Shown: one piece after another, positions 50,319 through 60,631 of the stretch
Layout of the letters: the number at the start of each line of letters is the position of its first letter
Numbering within the stretch: the stretch's first letter is position 1
Made by a program: the position numbers and the translations under genes
Notes under the pieces: generated by a model
Seen by the model: the letters and a program-made list of their open reading frames with translations, nothing else
Databases searched by the model: none
What the model was told of the DNA's origin: nothing
Origin: Candidatus Altimarinota bacterium
Lineage (GTDB): Bacteria > Patescibacteriota > Gracilibacteria > BD1-5 > UBA2023
Length of the DNA: 64,000 nt
Assembly: GCA_028713325.1 (NCBI GenBank)
Contig: JAQTON010000002.1
Coordinates: forward strand, 62,001-126,000
Reading direction: 5' to 3'

Positions 50319-52022
50319 ATGCCAGAAACGACCCCAGAAATTAAAAGAAATCCAGAAATCAAAACTCCGGGAGAGCTTATTAGACGACTCGAAGCGAAGA
50401 GTCAGAAAACTCTTGCCGATAAAGTTCGTACCATCGAACAAACAGTGACCGATGGGACGGAATCCAAGTGGAAGAAACTTCAATCAGAGCTTCCAGATGC
50501 GGAAAAAAAGGAAATTGAAAAAATTCTTAAAGATGAGAATCCTGAAGTTGGAAACCGTCTCAAAACGGTTGCATGAGCTACAGTCTGAGCGACTGGAATA
50601 GCTCTTGCTATTGATCAGCTCGATGGATCCATGGAAAAAACTGGACTTGGTAAACTGGGGATTAAGGAGAGTATCAAAGAGTGGATTACTGAAACACTTA
50701 CGGAAGAACTCCCTCAAGATGCGGATTTTTTCGATAAATTTATGCATAAAATCAAGATGATGTTTCTCACTCCATTTGCAAAGATATTCGGAGTGAATTT
50801 GGCGAAGAAAGAAGGAAAAGGGGACGGTAAGAAGGAGGAAAAAGAGGGGAAAAAAGATCAGGAAGACAAAGAAATGGAAAAATCGTGAAACTATAAATAT
50901 GTTAGTACGATTAAGGCATTTGTCTGATTTTATCAAACGGGAGAATCAAAGGACAAGGCGAAAATACAGGATGTATTCCTTCAAGAAAAATTTCAACAGC
51001 TATCTTTTTCTCAGGCCAAAGACTGTTTTAATTCATATAAAGCAAATAAAAACTTTCCATTAAAAGAAACTATAGGAATTAAGGGCAATATTTCTAATGA
51101 AAATATTTATACAGCCCTTGGGTTATTGTTTCAAGGGAAATCCAATGAACTTATAGAAAAGAAATTTTCTTCTAATGAGAAAAATAAATGAAAATGAATA
51201 GGGGACGAAAAAATTCATACCCTCGTTCAGTGACTTCATGAAGACATAGCCCATTTTGGAGATATTCTCGGTATGGTTCCCGATAATATCGGAGACATTA
51301 AACAGTATGTAGGATTAAAGATATCCAAAACAGAAAATGGAGAATTTGATATATCCTGACCATTAAAAGAAAAAGCAAACTCACTCGGTCTTTCAAAAGA
51401 AATTCTTGTGTACATGGGGGCTATCAGTCCAAAGAAAACTCTTAAAAAAACAGATGAGCTTATTGAACAGATAGATGGGGAAAAGCAGCTTTCCAGTGAT
51501 AATATGAAAACACTTCAGGAAAAAATTCTTCCATTTGCTCATGCAATGCAATCCGAGATTATTGCCAATAATCAGATTAACTTAGGGGTAAATTTTACAA
51601 AAATTTTTAAAAATTCTTCGCTCGATTTCTCTGAAATTCTTAAACTCTATATCATAACAGGAGGAAAAACGAATTTTTCTTCTATGAACTCATTTGAACA
51701 ATTGGGAGTATATGCCTTTATGTCTTGAGTAGCCGGAGATCGCTGAGAGAATGTCGGTGACGGTAATTACTCGTATAGATTAGGTTCCGAACTTTTGAAA
51801 ACTACCAATAGTATTATTCCGGACGGAACAAGAGAAATTGGAATGAAAGTACTTACCTCCGCATGAGAGTTTATCTGAAATACCCTCTGGTCTGCTACCA
51901 AGTGGACTTGGGGAGTTTTAGAGGAGAATCCAGTGGCTGCCGCTGCAATAGTTACATTTTTTGTATTTGGAAATTGGTTACCAAGAAGAACAAGTCCATT
52001 TAATATGGTTCGAGGAAATTAA
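50319..52022 (+). CDS. 567-aa protein with twelve UGA codons, unknown
   Basis: About 12 UGA=Gly codons; stop TAA. It starts MPETTPEIKRNPEIKTPGEL. A short hydrophobic Gly-rich piece at ~residues 86-96 (A-G-ATV-G-ATGIALAI) and a Lys/Glu-rich low-complexity stretch (KEGKGDGKKEEKEGKKDQED) at ~167-187 follow. A helical body follows, and a C-terminal membrane segment (AAAAIVTFFVFGNWLPRRTS). The same gross plan as the 46500 and 48512 genes: helical body plus Gly-rich hydrophobic segments. The AT content rises along the gene. No family recognised. Confidence 0.72.
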
Positions 52023-52059
52023 ATATTAAAAATTAAATATCAAAAACCCAAACAAAAAT

Positions 52060-52815
52060 ATGACCCATCTCACTACTGCAGAACGCGAACTCGACTCTCG
52101 CGGAGCTTCCACCCTTGTGAATACTCTTATGAATCACGGGGAAGATATTCATAAACAGATTTCCTATTGGCAACGATCTGTTAAGGGGACACAAGAATAT
52201 ATGACGCCCTCAGAGAAACTTGGAGCCGAGAAAATCAAGAGCTGGTATGATCTTGAATCAAAGACCCGATCGTATAATGCCCCCGGATGGAAGATTTCTC
52301 CCGAACGAACCGCTTTGTTTGCCGAGTTTCGCAATGATCCGAACTATTCCATTAAAAACATCGTGGAGCTTGCCACGAGGAGTCTCATATTTGAGATGCT
52401 ACGAGCGGATGGAATCGATGCGAAAGTGGCAGTTACGAGCGATTCAGACGATGTTTTTGGAGGTGCTGACGTTATTGCTACCATTAACACTCCCCATGGT
52501 GAAGAGTATGTGGCTTTTGATATCGCCGTATCTGCCAATGCCGAATATCTTGATGAAAAAGAAAAACGCACGGAGACCATCTGCTATGAATTTAATGCGG
52601 TGAAGAATCTAAAAAACAAATCCATTCCGCGAGTGGTTTTTGCTATCCCGCCCCGTATTATGGCGAGATTCATATCCGAGTATATGAAACAGGTTTCGGC
52701 GAAGGGTTTTATAGAGAGAAAAGATATTCTCATGCTTTTCAAATCGGCTGCATCTGACACGGTAAAAGAGTTGTCTGAAAAAGTACATAGCCGAATCGAT
52801 GCCATTATTCATTAA
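52060..52815 (+). CDS. 251-aa soluble protein, possible nuclease fold
   Basis: No TGA. Helical N-terminus (ERELDSRGASTLVNTLMNHG), then LATRSLIFEMLRADGIDAKV, DVFGGADVIATINTP and EEYVAFDIAVSANAEY. The order helix - strand - GGAD(V)I - strand FDIAVS resembles PD-(D/E)XK nuclease cores (Glu/Asp, then Asp, then D/E-x-K), but the Lys is not in the expected place (FDIAVS). It may be an inactive or different fold. It follows the 50319 gene by 37 nt and precedes a 70-aa frame by 14 nt; the three look like an operon. Confidence 0.65.
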   Translation: MTHLTTAERELDSRGASTLVNTLMNHGEDIHKQISYWQRSVKGTQEYMTPSEKLGAEKIKSWYDLESKTRSYNAPGWKISPERTALFAEFRNDPNYSIKNIVELATRSLIFEMLRADGIDAKVAVTSDSDDVFGGADVIATINTPHGEEYVAFDIAVSANAEYLDEKEKRTETICYEFNAVKNLKNKSIPRVVFAIPPRIMARFISEYMKQVSAKGFIERKDILMLFKSAASDTVKELSEKVHSRIDAIIH

Positions 52816-52829
52816 TCACTCACCAACAT

Positions 52830-53042
52830 ATGACAATAAAACACAAAAATCCCAATCAATTTGAGCTTTTTGAGGAAGTGACAAATAGGGAAATGCTCCC
52901 GATTGATTCGGGAGAATCTTCGAAAAAAGAACCGCTTCCTCCAGGTATTATTAATGCTATTGCAAGTGTGAGAAAGCATTTGAAAGAGTTGAACGCCGAT
53001 CCGAAAAAATCCGATCCCGAATCTCTTTCCGTCGATCATTAA
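52830..53042 (+). CDS. 70-aa hydrophilic protein
   Basis: Starts 14 nt after the 251-aa gene; stop TAA. Reads MTIKHKNPNQFELFEEVTNR then a Ser/Lys/Pro-rich middle, an ASVRKHLKELNAD helix and a disordered tail. No TGA. Its last 86 nt overlap the antisense end of the nucleotidyltransferase gene. Small accessory protein of unknown role. Confidence 0.6.
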   Translation: MTIKHKNPNQFELFEEVTNREMLPIDSGESSKKEPLPPGIINAIASVRKHLKELNADPKKSDPESLSVDH

Positions 53043-53742
53043 TATGGAGTTTCACCATATCGTCATTCACCAAAATCCCTTCCGTTCCATCGGTGGGGAT
53101 TCTTTTTGCTATGAGTTTCTTTGATACAAATCCGAGAATGGTGTCTTTGAAAGAGAGGAAGGGAGCGAAGAATTCTCACATCTGCGTTATCCATAGATAT
53201 CTTTGTGTCAGAAGAAGAAATATCCTATTTTCTCTGAGAAGATTTGCTCGTTCTTCTTCGGATAATTCAAGCTGGAGAGTGTCTTCGTAAAATACCTTGT
53301 TTACTTCCATAAAACGCCCATAGGTGTAATATTGGTTATAAATAGGTTTGAGCGAAGATATCCAGTATGCCATATATACATCATTTTCTATGGCAATTTC
53401 TTTGAGAGAGAGATTTTTATCCGTTATAAAGAATGGAAAACAGAACTTTCCCGCCTCATTGCCCAGTTTTGTTCGTACGCCGAGAAGAGTCGCCATAGAG
53501 AGAACAAGAGTTCGTACTATCCAGAGTCTGCGAGGTGCGGTGACGATGAAGAGATCGATATCGGATTCTTTGTGTGTAGCGTACATAGCAAGGGAATTGG
53601 AAACCGCCACCATCCGAAGTCAGGGAATCCATTTGATGGATTGGACAAAATCTCGGGTTTTTTGAAAAAGTTCCTGTTCCTCGGGAGAAGGGGATTTTTT
53701 CACGCCGAGAAAAGATTCGAGTTTCTTTGTGATATTTTGCAT
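52957..53742 (-). CDS. nucleotidyltransferase-domain protein
   Basis: 261 aa with two UGA=Gly codons (WIP-G-LRMVAVSNS and TQM-G-EFFAP); stop TAG. After a 40-residue helical start comes VAVSNSLAMYATHKESDIDL followed by FIVT, the polymerase-beta-like GS-x10-D-x-D motif with Gly replaced by Asn and catalytic Asp pair in SDIDLF. Then a helical region (LWIVRTLVLSMATLLG; YMAYWISSLKPIYNQYYTYG) like the CPR/archaeal COG1708-type families. The 3' end overlaps the 70-aa gene antisense, so the exact stop is less sure. Substrate unknown. Confidence 0.8.
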
Positions 53743-53809
53743 GGACGAGGTAGAAAGATGGGTGAAAGTGAGGATTATATGAATTTTTTCTTTTTTTCAA
53801 ATTTTTCCT

Positions 53810-53838
53810 TTGACTCTGTTTTTTCTTTGTGTTATAAT
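53810..53838 (+). promoter_or_regulatory. promoter of the 293-aa anchored protein gene
   Basis: TTGACT, exactly 17 nt, TATAAT; 37 nt before the ATG. Confidence 0.65.
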
Positions 53839-53874
53839 TTTCTTTACTGGAACTTTTAGCCTTTTTTCAATATT

Positions 53875-54756
53875 ATGACACCGCCAAAACGATACATCCA
53901 CGAAGATATAGGAGAAGAGAATCTTTGGATAGATCTCTCTATTCTTACGTTTTTGCGTGAGGAAATGCTCCTTGGAAATCTCGATTATGTATCCCTTCGG
54001 GAGTCACACAAACAGGGGCTGTTTTCCTCGGATGTCGATTGTTCTTGGGAACGTTTTCGTCGCAGGGCACTCTACCAGGTATGACTCGGGTTTGCGGTAC
54101 CGCAAATCATTTATGGTCCGGAAGGGGAGAAGATAGACAGTAAAAAGCATACGGGGCATCTCTGTGCTCTCCGTATCACTCCATTCGGTTTTATGCAGAT
54201 ATCGGAATTGGAGAAAGAGATAAAAAAATACGAGGGATTTAATCGATATATCACGAAGATAAAAGCATGGAGCGAGAGGATTGTGGGGATGAAATGAGGA
54301 ATTGTTGTTGGTACTACGACATTTTTGATTATTTGTATATTTGCTTTTAATATAAAGGTGAGTGCAATAGTTCAGAAAATACCAATACTCAGTTCCATTA
54401 TAGATACGAGCATTCTTAAGGAATTTGAGGCAATCAATACGAATGATGAATTTTATCAGGCTATGATGAGTGATTCCGGAACCCCCTCGTCATGATTGAC
54501 AAACGCTGCCGGTAACAGGGAATATGAAAGCACCACGGTTCCCGTATCTGAAATTGCCGCAAAACTTGTTCCGAAGAACATAGTCATTCCGAAAGCCATT
54601 CAAAATATTCTCCCAGAAAAAGCAAAAATTGAAGACATGACCGTACAAAATATTTCTCCAACGGAAAAGCTTTTCAAAATTACTCTTGATACTGGAGTAA
54701 CTCGGTACGTACAGGTAAAAAGAGAGAGTGAAAACTACATAATAGAAGGGAGATAG
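53875..54756 (+). CDS. 293-aa single-TM protein, unknown
   Basis: Three UGA=Gly codons (YQV-G-LGFAV, VGMK-G-GIVV, TPSS-G-LTNA); stop TAG. The N-terminal ~135 residues are cytoplasmic and helical (IDLSILTFLREEMLLGN; YVSLRESHKQGLFSSDVDCS) and may form a winged helix. One membrane helix (GIVVGTTTFLIICIFAFNIK) at ~142-162, then an outer region with a Thr/Ser-rich linker and a small beta domain (KLFKITLDTGVTRYVQVKRE). A regulator-like inside with outside sensor is plausible, not shown. A strong promoter precedes it. Confidence 0.7.
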
Positions 54757-54792
54757 GCATGCTATTGTTCATCTTCCTATTTTGAAGGAAGA

Positions 54793-55251
54793 TTAAAACG
54801 AGAGATTTTGGACGATGTCTCTCACACGCTCCATAATCTCTCCTCTTTTTTTCAAATCTGCAATCTCTTCCCCATACTCATAATAAGTACAGATATCGAG
54901 CACTTCGCTAAATTCACGAGATAAAAACTCTCCACGGAGATCCTTGGAAGTTTTTTTTGTGGCACGGGGAACCTGTTCTGAATCCTCCAAATGTGATCGG
55001 ATAATGAAACTGAGTTTTTCAAAGAAATGAGTATCTTCTACCTGAAGACTGTTTAATACCTCCAAAAGAGACTTCTCTTCCGGAGAGTTGAGCGTCCCGT
55101 TATTCTGAGTTTTATAATAACGCTCAAAGATCGCAAGATATATTATGTATATGACGTATACGATAATCCCAACCCCGAGCATATACCAGGTTTCTTCCTT
55201 CAGATATGGGAAGAAATAGAGGAGATTTTTAATGGTGTGTATATCGGTCAT
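54793..55251 (-). CDS. 152-aa single-TM protein near ftsQ
   Basis: No TGA. Short outer N-terminus, one membrane helix (YMLGVGIIVYVIYIIYLAIF), then a helical cytoplasmic domain (EEKSLLEVLNSLQVEDTHFF; REFSEVLDICTYYEYGEEIA). The pattern of an amphipathic C-terminal domain with conserved Phe/Leu and YG resembles DUF4381-like / BatA-associated small proteins, but I cannot assign it. ATG at 55251 chosen; the frame can extend 4 codons. It follows ftsQ after a 71-nt gap containing a GC hairpin. Confidence 0.65.
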   Translation of the reverse strand: MTDIHTIKNLLYFFPYLKEETWYMLGVGIIVYVIYIIYLAIFERYYKTQNNGTLNSPEEKSLLEVLNSLQVEDTHFFEKLSFIIRSHLEDSEQVPRATKKTSKDLRGEFLSREFSEVLDICTYYEYGEEIADLKKRGEIMERVRDIVQNLSF

Positions 55252-55286
55252 AGTAAGAAGCAAAATAATAAGGAAGTGAAAATTTT

Positions 55287-55311
55287 CCCCCTCTCCTCAC
55301 AGGAGAGGGGG
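55287..55311 (-). other. perfect GC hairpin between ftsQ and the 152-aa gene
   Basis: CCCCCTCTCCT-3 nt-AGGAGAGGGGG; no T-run follows on either strand, so not a classical terminator. It could pause or shield the 3' end. Confidence 0.6.
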
Positions 55312-55322
55312 ATGATGAGTCT

Positions 55323-56339
55323 CTATTTATAATATTCTCCGTAAATTCTTCTGAGATTGCTCTTGCAGAGTATTTTATTTTTGCAAATAAATATCTTCCC
55401 GGGGACACGCATATCGATGTATTGCATATCTCATGAATTGATAAAATCCTTATTTTTATCATTATATATCTTGAGAGAGAGAATTTGATTATTGATATCA
55501 CTAGCCGTTCTGAGAAGAACAATAAGTCCGCTCTCCAGAGCGATATGCACTTCACGTTCGGATTTAAAATAAGTAAATTTTGCTATATTCACGGCAGGGA
55601 AAGTGGTTTTGAATATGTCACGTGAAGCAAGGATAAAAGACATAAATTCTTCTCCCACCCCTTCTTTGTAATCTATGAAGCTCATCTCTGCAAAGCTTGG
55701 ATCCACCAAATCGAGAAAATGGAGATTCGTGTCATGTATTTTTTGGTACACGAGAATGCCGTTGCTTGTTATAATGTAGGATTTTTCCGAATTTGGGAAA
55801 CGTACAAAAAACTGGGGAGTGTAAGACTCGATAATAATTTTTAATCCGTTCGGAAACAATTTCGAAATTTCCACATGCTTGATATTTTTCTGAAGAGCGG
55901 TGAGTGCTTCAAGAACTTCGTCTGTTTTCACCGAAAATATCGAAGTGCTGTAAATGTCTTCTATCGATTTATAGGCGATATTGATATCGGTAATGGAATC
56001 AAAACGTTCGATGATAACCTTTGATGGAGATACCCGAAAATACGGAGAGAAAAAAAGGATATACAAACTTGAAACGATAAGAAATGTTCCGATGAGAAGA
56101 AAAGAAAGCCGAAAACGATCCTTATTTTGATCCAGAACATTGATAATGGTATTAAAATAATAGAATCGCTTTTTTTCTCTAAAAAAAGTAAAGAGTGAAG
56201 GGTGTCACTCTGGGGATTTTTTCGCACTAAAAAGGTAGCGCTTTTTTTTCTCCAGTGCTGTTTCTTTTCGAAATTTTCGATTTTTCCAGTATCGAGCAAT
56301 TCTCTGAATACTGTTTCTAAGGCGTCTCGTGAAGTCCAT
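55323..56339 (-). CDS. ftsQ: cell division protein FtsQ (POTRA domain)
   Basis: 338 aa with two UGA=Gly codons (SPE-G-HPSLF and FINS-G-DMQYIDMRV); stop TAG. Basic cytoplasmic head (~80 residues), one membrane helix (FRLSFLLIGTFLIVSSLYIL), then a POTRA domain (FRVSPSKVIIERFDSITDIN, YSTSIFSVKTDEVLEALTAL) and the beta domain with FVRFPNSEKSYIITSNGILV. The final DMQYIDMRVPGKIFI is the conserved FtsQ/DivIB C-terminal strand. Essential divisome link. It overlaps rbfA by 23 nt, start on ATG. Confidence 0.88.
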
Positions 56340-56676
56340 ATTTTTTGGAGAGTTCATTAATGATATCTTGTACATTTCTTGTTACCGCCTTATTTTTCAC
56401 TCGCTTGAATCGGATATGCGGAATCTTGTAGGTTTGCACCTGTTTTCCGATATCGTGACGGAGCTTATCAGCCAAGGGTGCCAATTTTTTTGGAAGCATC
56501 GCCTCATTAGTTGCCGCGGATACATATATATCCGCATAGGACCTATCCTTGCTAATCTCTACCTTGACGATGCTGACGATACCGAATTCCTCACCGTACT
56601 CTCGTATATGTTCGAGAATAATGGGGGAGGACATAGTTAAAATGGTTTCTGCAAAACGGTCGGTTTTTGTGGACAT
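56317..56676 (-). CDS. rbfA: ribosome-binding factor A
   Basis: 119 aa, no TGA. KH-like fold protein that matures the 30S subunit (16S 5' end) and helps in cold. Starts MSTKTDRFAETILTMSSPII; IVSIVKVEISKDRSYADIYV, then LRHDIGKQVQTYKIPHIRF are the conserved RbfA core (R-x-I...L...YA-V-V...R...P-L-F). The gene overlaps ftsQ, so both are translated from one message; this pairing is not common. Confidence 0.92.
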   Translation of the reverse strand: MSTKTDRFAETILTMSSPIILEHIREYGEEFGIVSIVKVEISKDRSYADIYVSAATNEAMLPKKLAPLADKLRHDIGKQVQTYKIPHIRFKRVKNKAVTRNVQDIINELSKKYGLHETP

Positions 56677-56833
56677 GAAAATGATACTAGTTGGTAAGTA
56701 TTGAATATACTTTGGAAGTATATGGAAAATATTTGTTTTTCAAAATAAACATATGTTTTTTTAGGTATATTATATCGAATAATTGTAATAATTTTTAAAA
56801 CTATCTTAAATATGGTTTATTTCAAGCTTTCAC

Positions 56834-56862
56834 TTGACAGCACGAATATATTAAAATATACT
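56834..56862 (+). promoter_or_regulatory. promoter of the pilin-lectin fusion gene
   Basis: TTGACA, exactly 17 nt, TATACT; 39 nt before the ATG. Confidence 0.7.
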
Positions 56863-56901
56863 TTCCTCGTTATTTTATATACCTTATTTTCTTCTTCTTA
56901 T

Positions 56902-58656
56902 ATGAAAACAAATAATACAAACAAGATATCTTTAAAAAAGAACATCTATTGATTCACTCTCGTAGAACTTATCGTGGTTATTACGATTCTGGTGATACTA
57001 TGAACGGTGGCTTTCACTTCTCTCACCGGATATTCCGGTTCTGCCCGTGACAGTAGTAGAGTGTCCGATGTTTCCAATATCTCCAAAGGCCTGGATATTA
57101 CCTATATCAAGATGGGGACCTATCCAAATCCCGATAATTCTTTCTCTGTTACCTATTCCGGTGGGGTCCTCTGGACTCAGTGAACCGTCTGAGAAAGGGT
57201 TATTAACACTATCGGTGCATGATGAGGAGTCAAGGTAAGCAAAAACCCAACCGATCCACTCGCTACAACAAAAGAATACACCTATTCCAAACTTGCTTTC
57301 TGAAATGCTTACCAAATCAAGGCTGATTGGGAAGGGGAAAGTATTTCTCTGAATTCTCGTCTCATTCCGCAAACATACGCAGACGCCGGTAACCCCACCC
57401 TTTCCTACATCAAAGGAAACTACAATGGAATAACTACAAAAACTCAAACAGGAGATCTTATTTATCTTCTCGCTTTACCCAGCATCATTACTTCTCAATC
57501 GGGAGTTACCTCATTCGATCAACTTATAAATAAGATTCTTATCCACTGACAGACGAACTCCGGAGGTATTGCCTATACGCCAAAACTTGTTTATTCTTCC
57601 GGTTCCCTTCCATCAACCAATGCTGAAAAGATTCTTTTTGCAAGCGGTATTGCCAATGCTTATTATGAGAATGTTGGTCTTTCCGCTAATCCTGCCATCC
57701 AATCATTCGTCGCAGCAAGGGGAAACACGGAAGCTCTCGCATCACTCGGAGAAAAACTTGTGAGCACAAGTCTTGGAGGAAGTGCGAATATGACACCACC
57801 CCCCCCAACAATATATGCTTGTACGGGAAGTCTCATCATCGTCAATGCGAATATCTCCAATACAACGGAACTTATAGTAAACACCCCCTATCAGACAACC
57901 GTATCAGGAAACGCCTGTTACTATACTTGCAAAACAAATTACAGTGGAATGAATTGTCAGACATACACCGCTCCAGAATCAACCTATGCCATATCCGCTT
58001 GTCCAACAGTAAATGCAGCAAGAAACGACGCTACTCCCACCAAAACTCAGATACTCGCGAGCATTACGGATTATATAGGATGTACTGTTTCTGGTATAAC
58101 GGGAGGAATCATAGCAGGATATACTTACTCTGGATCAATCCTGTTAGCAAACAGGATGGTATTGGTAACAGAAACAACCAATACCGCAGGAGCCTCTACG
58201 ACCCCTTGGTGAGGTACCATGTCAGATATCTGATCGACAACGGATAATGTATGAGCTCTTTCGAGTATGAGCGGGAGTATATATGGGTGGGACGGATTGC
58301 GAAACACCAATGCAATTATATGAGTTCAGTGAGCAGGATCTTACTATGCAGCACAAAAATGCAACGCAAAATGAACGGGGTGGTATCTCCCTGCCAATGA
58401 GGAACTCAACGAACTTTACTGTTACAGCAATCAGACAGCCACGGGAGATTCTTTTTATGGAACGCATGCCAATTGTGTAGCGAAGTGATATATTACTGCT
58501 AATATCTGAACTCTCCCGAATTTTATTGCCAATTATTATCAATCTTCCACTGAGTACAATGGTGACATTGTATGGGTTCAGAGTTTCGATAATGGTTATC
58601 GTGATACGAATGGGAAAGCCAGTCCTTACGCCGTTCGTTGTGTTAAAAGATTTTAA
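56902..58656 (+). CDS. type IV prepilin fused to a DUF1566 (lectin-like) tip domain
   Basis: 584 aa with 16 UGA=Gly codons; stop TAA. Leader MKTNNTNKISLKKNIY-G is followed by FTLVELIVVITILVIL: the prepilin peptidase site Gly(-1) is itself a UGA. The pilin helix and N-terminal domain lead to a long Ser/Thr-rich central part with Cys pairs (CTGSLIIVN; CYYTCKTNYSGMNCQTY, EGF-like). The last ~130 residues contain CNAK-G-TGWYLPANEELNEL, YQSSTEYNGDIVWVQSF and YAVRCVKRF, the Lcl/DUF1566 C-type-lectin-like fold. It probably forms a pilus tip adhesin. No protein of this size would be predicted with standard code. Confidence 0.85.
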
Positions 58657-58738
58657 AAGAAGATAACTCTCTATGGGGATGATATGATATTACGGTATAT
58701 TGATAAGAAATAATTAAACTATATGTCCCCTCATTCCG

Positions 58739-59506
58739 CTAGAGAGTTTTTGATGTTTTTTCTCCACTCACAAAACATCCGCCACCCTCTTGTTTTATGA
58801 TATCTATGCACATTTCATAGACCGAGATATTTTTCATATCCTGTGCGATGGAACGAAGACGATTGATGGCAGTGATGTATTTCATGGAGACAAGTTTTCC
58901 GAGTATTTCACGCCGGAGAATTTTGCTGGATCTTTTGAGAAATTTCTCTACGAGATATTGATCTATTCCGTTGTCCGTGTCGCGTATGAGAAGAGTATCA
59001 AGAAGGGCCAGTTCTGGGCAGGCGATTCGAAGTTTTTGGTCATCTATCTCGAGAGAATCGGTATATCTTTTAAAGAAAGAATAGATGTTTCTGTTGAGAG
59101 TTTTTTTCCCGGATGTGATGGGACGAACGGAAAGGGAGTAGGTTTTGGAAATCTGAAGATTTTTTGTTGTATCCTTCCCGGAAACGATGAGTTTTTTCGG
59201 TGCACTGTAGTCTTTCATAAGGATCTCAAGAGCTTTGTTGCCAGATATGAAATACTCTCCTCATACTTCCCGGGAGAGTATTTTTTTTACAATCCTCCAA
59301 TACCCATCTTCCACGATTCACTCAATATTAATATTTTCACTTTCGGGGACATAATAGAGTCATTGTTTTATGGGAATGAGAATATTACTCCCCTTAAGTC
59401 GATAGAGCACCTTATAGGTAGGAGATCTTTTATTCAGAGACTTCTTTCGAAAGTCGGGATCGACGATATCCGATATATCATCTATATCGATGAATTCTCC
59501 TCTCAT
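58739..59506 (-). CDS. AbiEi-type antitoxin-like protein
   Basis: 255 aa with three UGA=Gly codons; stop TAG. N-terminal winged helix (MRGEFIDIDDISDIV; KRSPTYKVLYRLKGSNILIP, then IKQ-G-LYYV), followed by EV-G-GEYFISGNKALEILMKD and the TYSLSVRPITSGKK strand, then CPELALLDTLLIRDTDNGID. The order W/H-x-x-G-x-(Y/F)-(V/I)-x-(S/G)-x-x-x-AL...ELA(L/I)-D is the AbiEi/type IV toxin-antitoxin antitoxin family. No AbiEii nucleotidyltransferase lies beside it; it appears orphan, with a divergent 266-aa gene upstream. Could be a stand-alone regulator. Confidence 0.68.
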
Positions 59507-59686
59507 TTTTCACAGTTTATTAACAATTTTGTTGAAATCTATCATGATATATTTTGTTTTATAATAGGGATTTTTATGGTAGATATATAATATATTTTCT
59601 ACTATAGATAGTATAGATAGTTTACTCTATAAATCAAGTTTATTTTACCTATTTTAACATATGAAACAAAGAAGGGTTCTTAAATT

Positions 59687-59714
59687 TTGAAATAAAAACA
59701 CTTTGTGATATACT
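59687..59714 (+). promoter_or_regulatory. promoter of the 266-aa gene
   Basis: TTGAAA, 16-nt spacer, TATACT; 39 nt before the ATG. Confidence 0.55.
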
Positions 59715-59753
59715 GGAATTTAGTATTCATATATCCTATATCCATAATGCAGT

Positions 59754-60554
59754 ATGTCTCTAATATCACAATCATCACAGGGGGATCGACAATGGAGTGA
59801 CGATCAGGTACGCTCTTGGGAGTTCGGTGCTAGACTCTTGGTTCGCCGAGGAGTGGATTGATATTTTTCCGGTGGGGAAAGGGCCTATTTTGAGGAAATG
59901 GAAAGAAGCGGTGGCGTTACGCCAAAAAACATAAGAGACATAAGAAATCAGGCGGGCGATACGATTATTTCATTATTGCACCAGGCGGGCGATGCAGATA
60001 TTGCGAGAAAAATCACGAATATGGAGACTATCGGGAATAATCCGTTGGAAGCCTATATCGGGAAACTGAAAGGATTTTTTAGGGGAAAATGTTCTCTGGC
60101 TATACACGAATATACTCAATCCATAAGAAAAACTCAAAATCCAAACGCTCATCCGATGAATATGAAGCCATTGTTGCATTATCTTTGCGAACAGTATGTT
60201 CTCACGGAAAATCGTCATAGTCTGATTGAATTGATCGAAGGATTTCTCTCTCTTGAATGAGCGGATCCGAATATGCTTGACTGTAGAGATACGATTGAAT
60301 TTAAAGAAAATCCCCGTTTTAATGGAAAACATGTATTTGACGTATTTGATACGGAGGAAAAACTCCTTACTAACAGACGTATAGTGTTAATGCTGCTAAA
60401 CGCATGAACAGACTGACAGCTGTCAACCGTCTGGAATGTTATTTATAGAAAAGATGGCTCAGATTGGGAATTAAAGGATTATTCCAATGAGAATACCGTA
60501 AAGTCTCATATGACACAGGCGATAGATGCCTATCAAGAACAATCAAAAATGTAG
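59754..60554 (+). CDS. 266-aa soluble protein, unknown
   Basis: Four UGA=Gly codons (RGVD-G-YFS, SLE-G-ADPN, LNA-G-TDGQ region); stop TAG. N-terminal part is helical with VTPKNIRDIRNQAGDTIISL, a Lys/Arg-rich middle and a C-terminal beta part (ERKFD-like strands: GKHVFDVFDTEEKLLT). No membrane segments. It is divergent from the AbiEi-like gene, but toxin motifs such as GSxxxTxDxD are absent. No family recognised. Confidence 0.65.
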
Positions 60555-60603
60555 TGAAAACGAAGAATTTGCTGGCGAAAAAGAAGCTAAAATTAAAATT
60601 TAC

Positions 60604-60631
60604 TTGAATTTTTCCTAAATACCCCTACAAT
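60604..60631 (+). promoter_or_regulatory. promoter of the second prepilin, inside a hairpin
   Basis: TTGAAT, 16-nt spacer, TACAAT. The -10 box forms the loop of the terminator hairpin at 60617-60643; ATG 36 nt downstream. Confidence 0.5.

Noticed and set aside
55287-55311. GC hairpin as a terminator of ftsQ
   Set aside because: Perfect stem, but no T-run on the relevant strand; kept as an unassigned structure.
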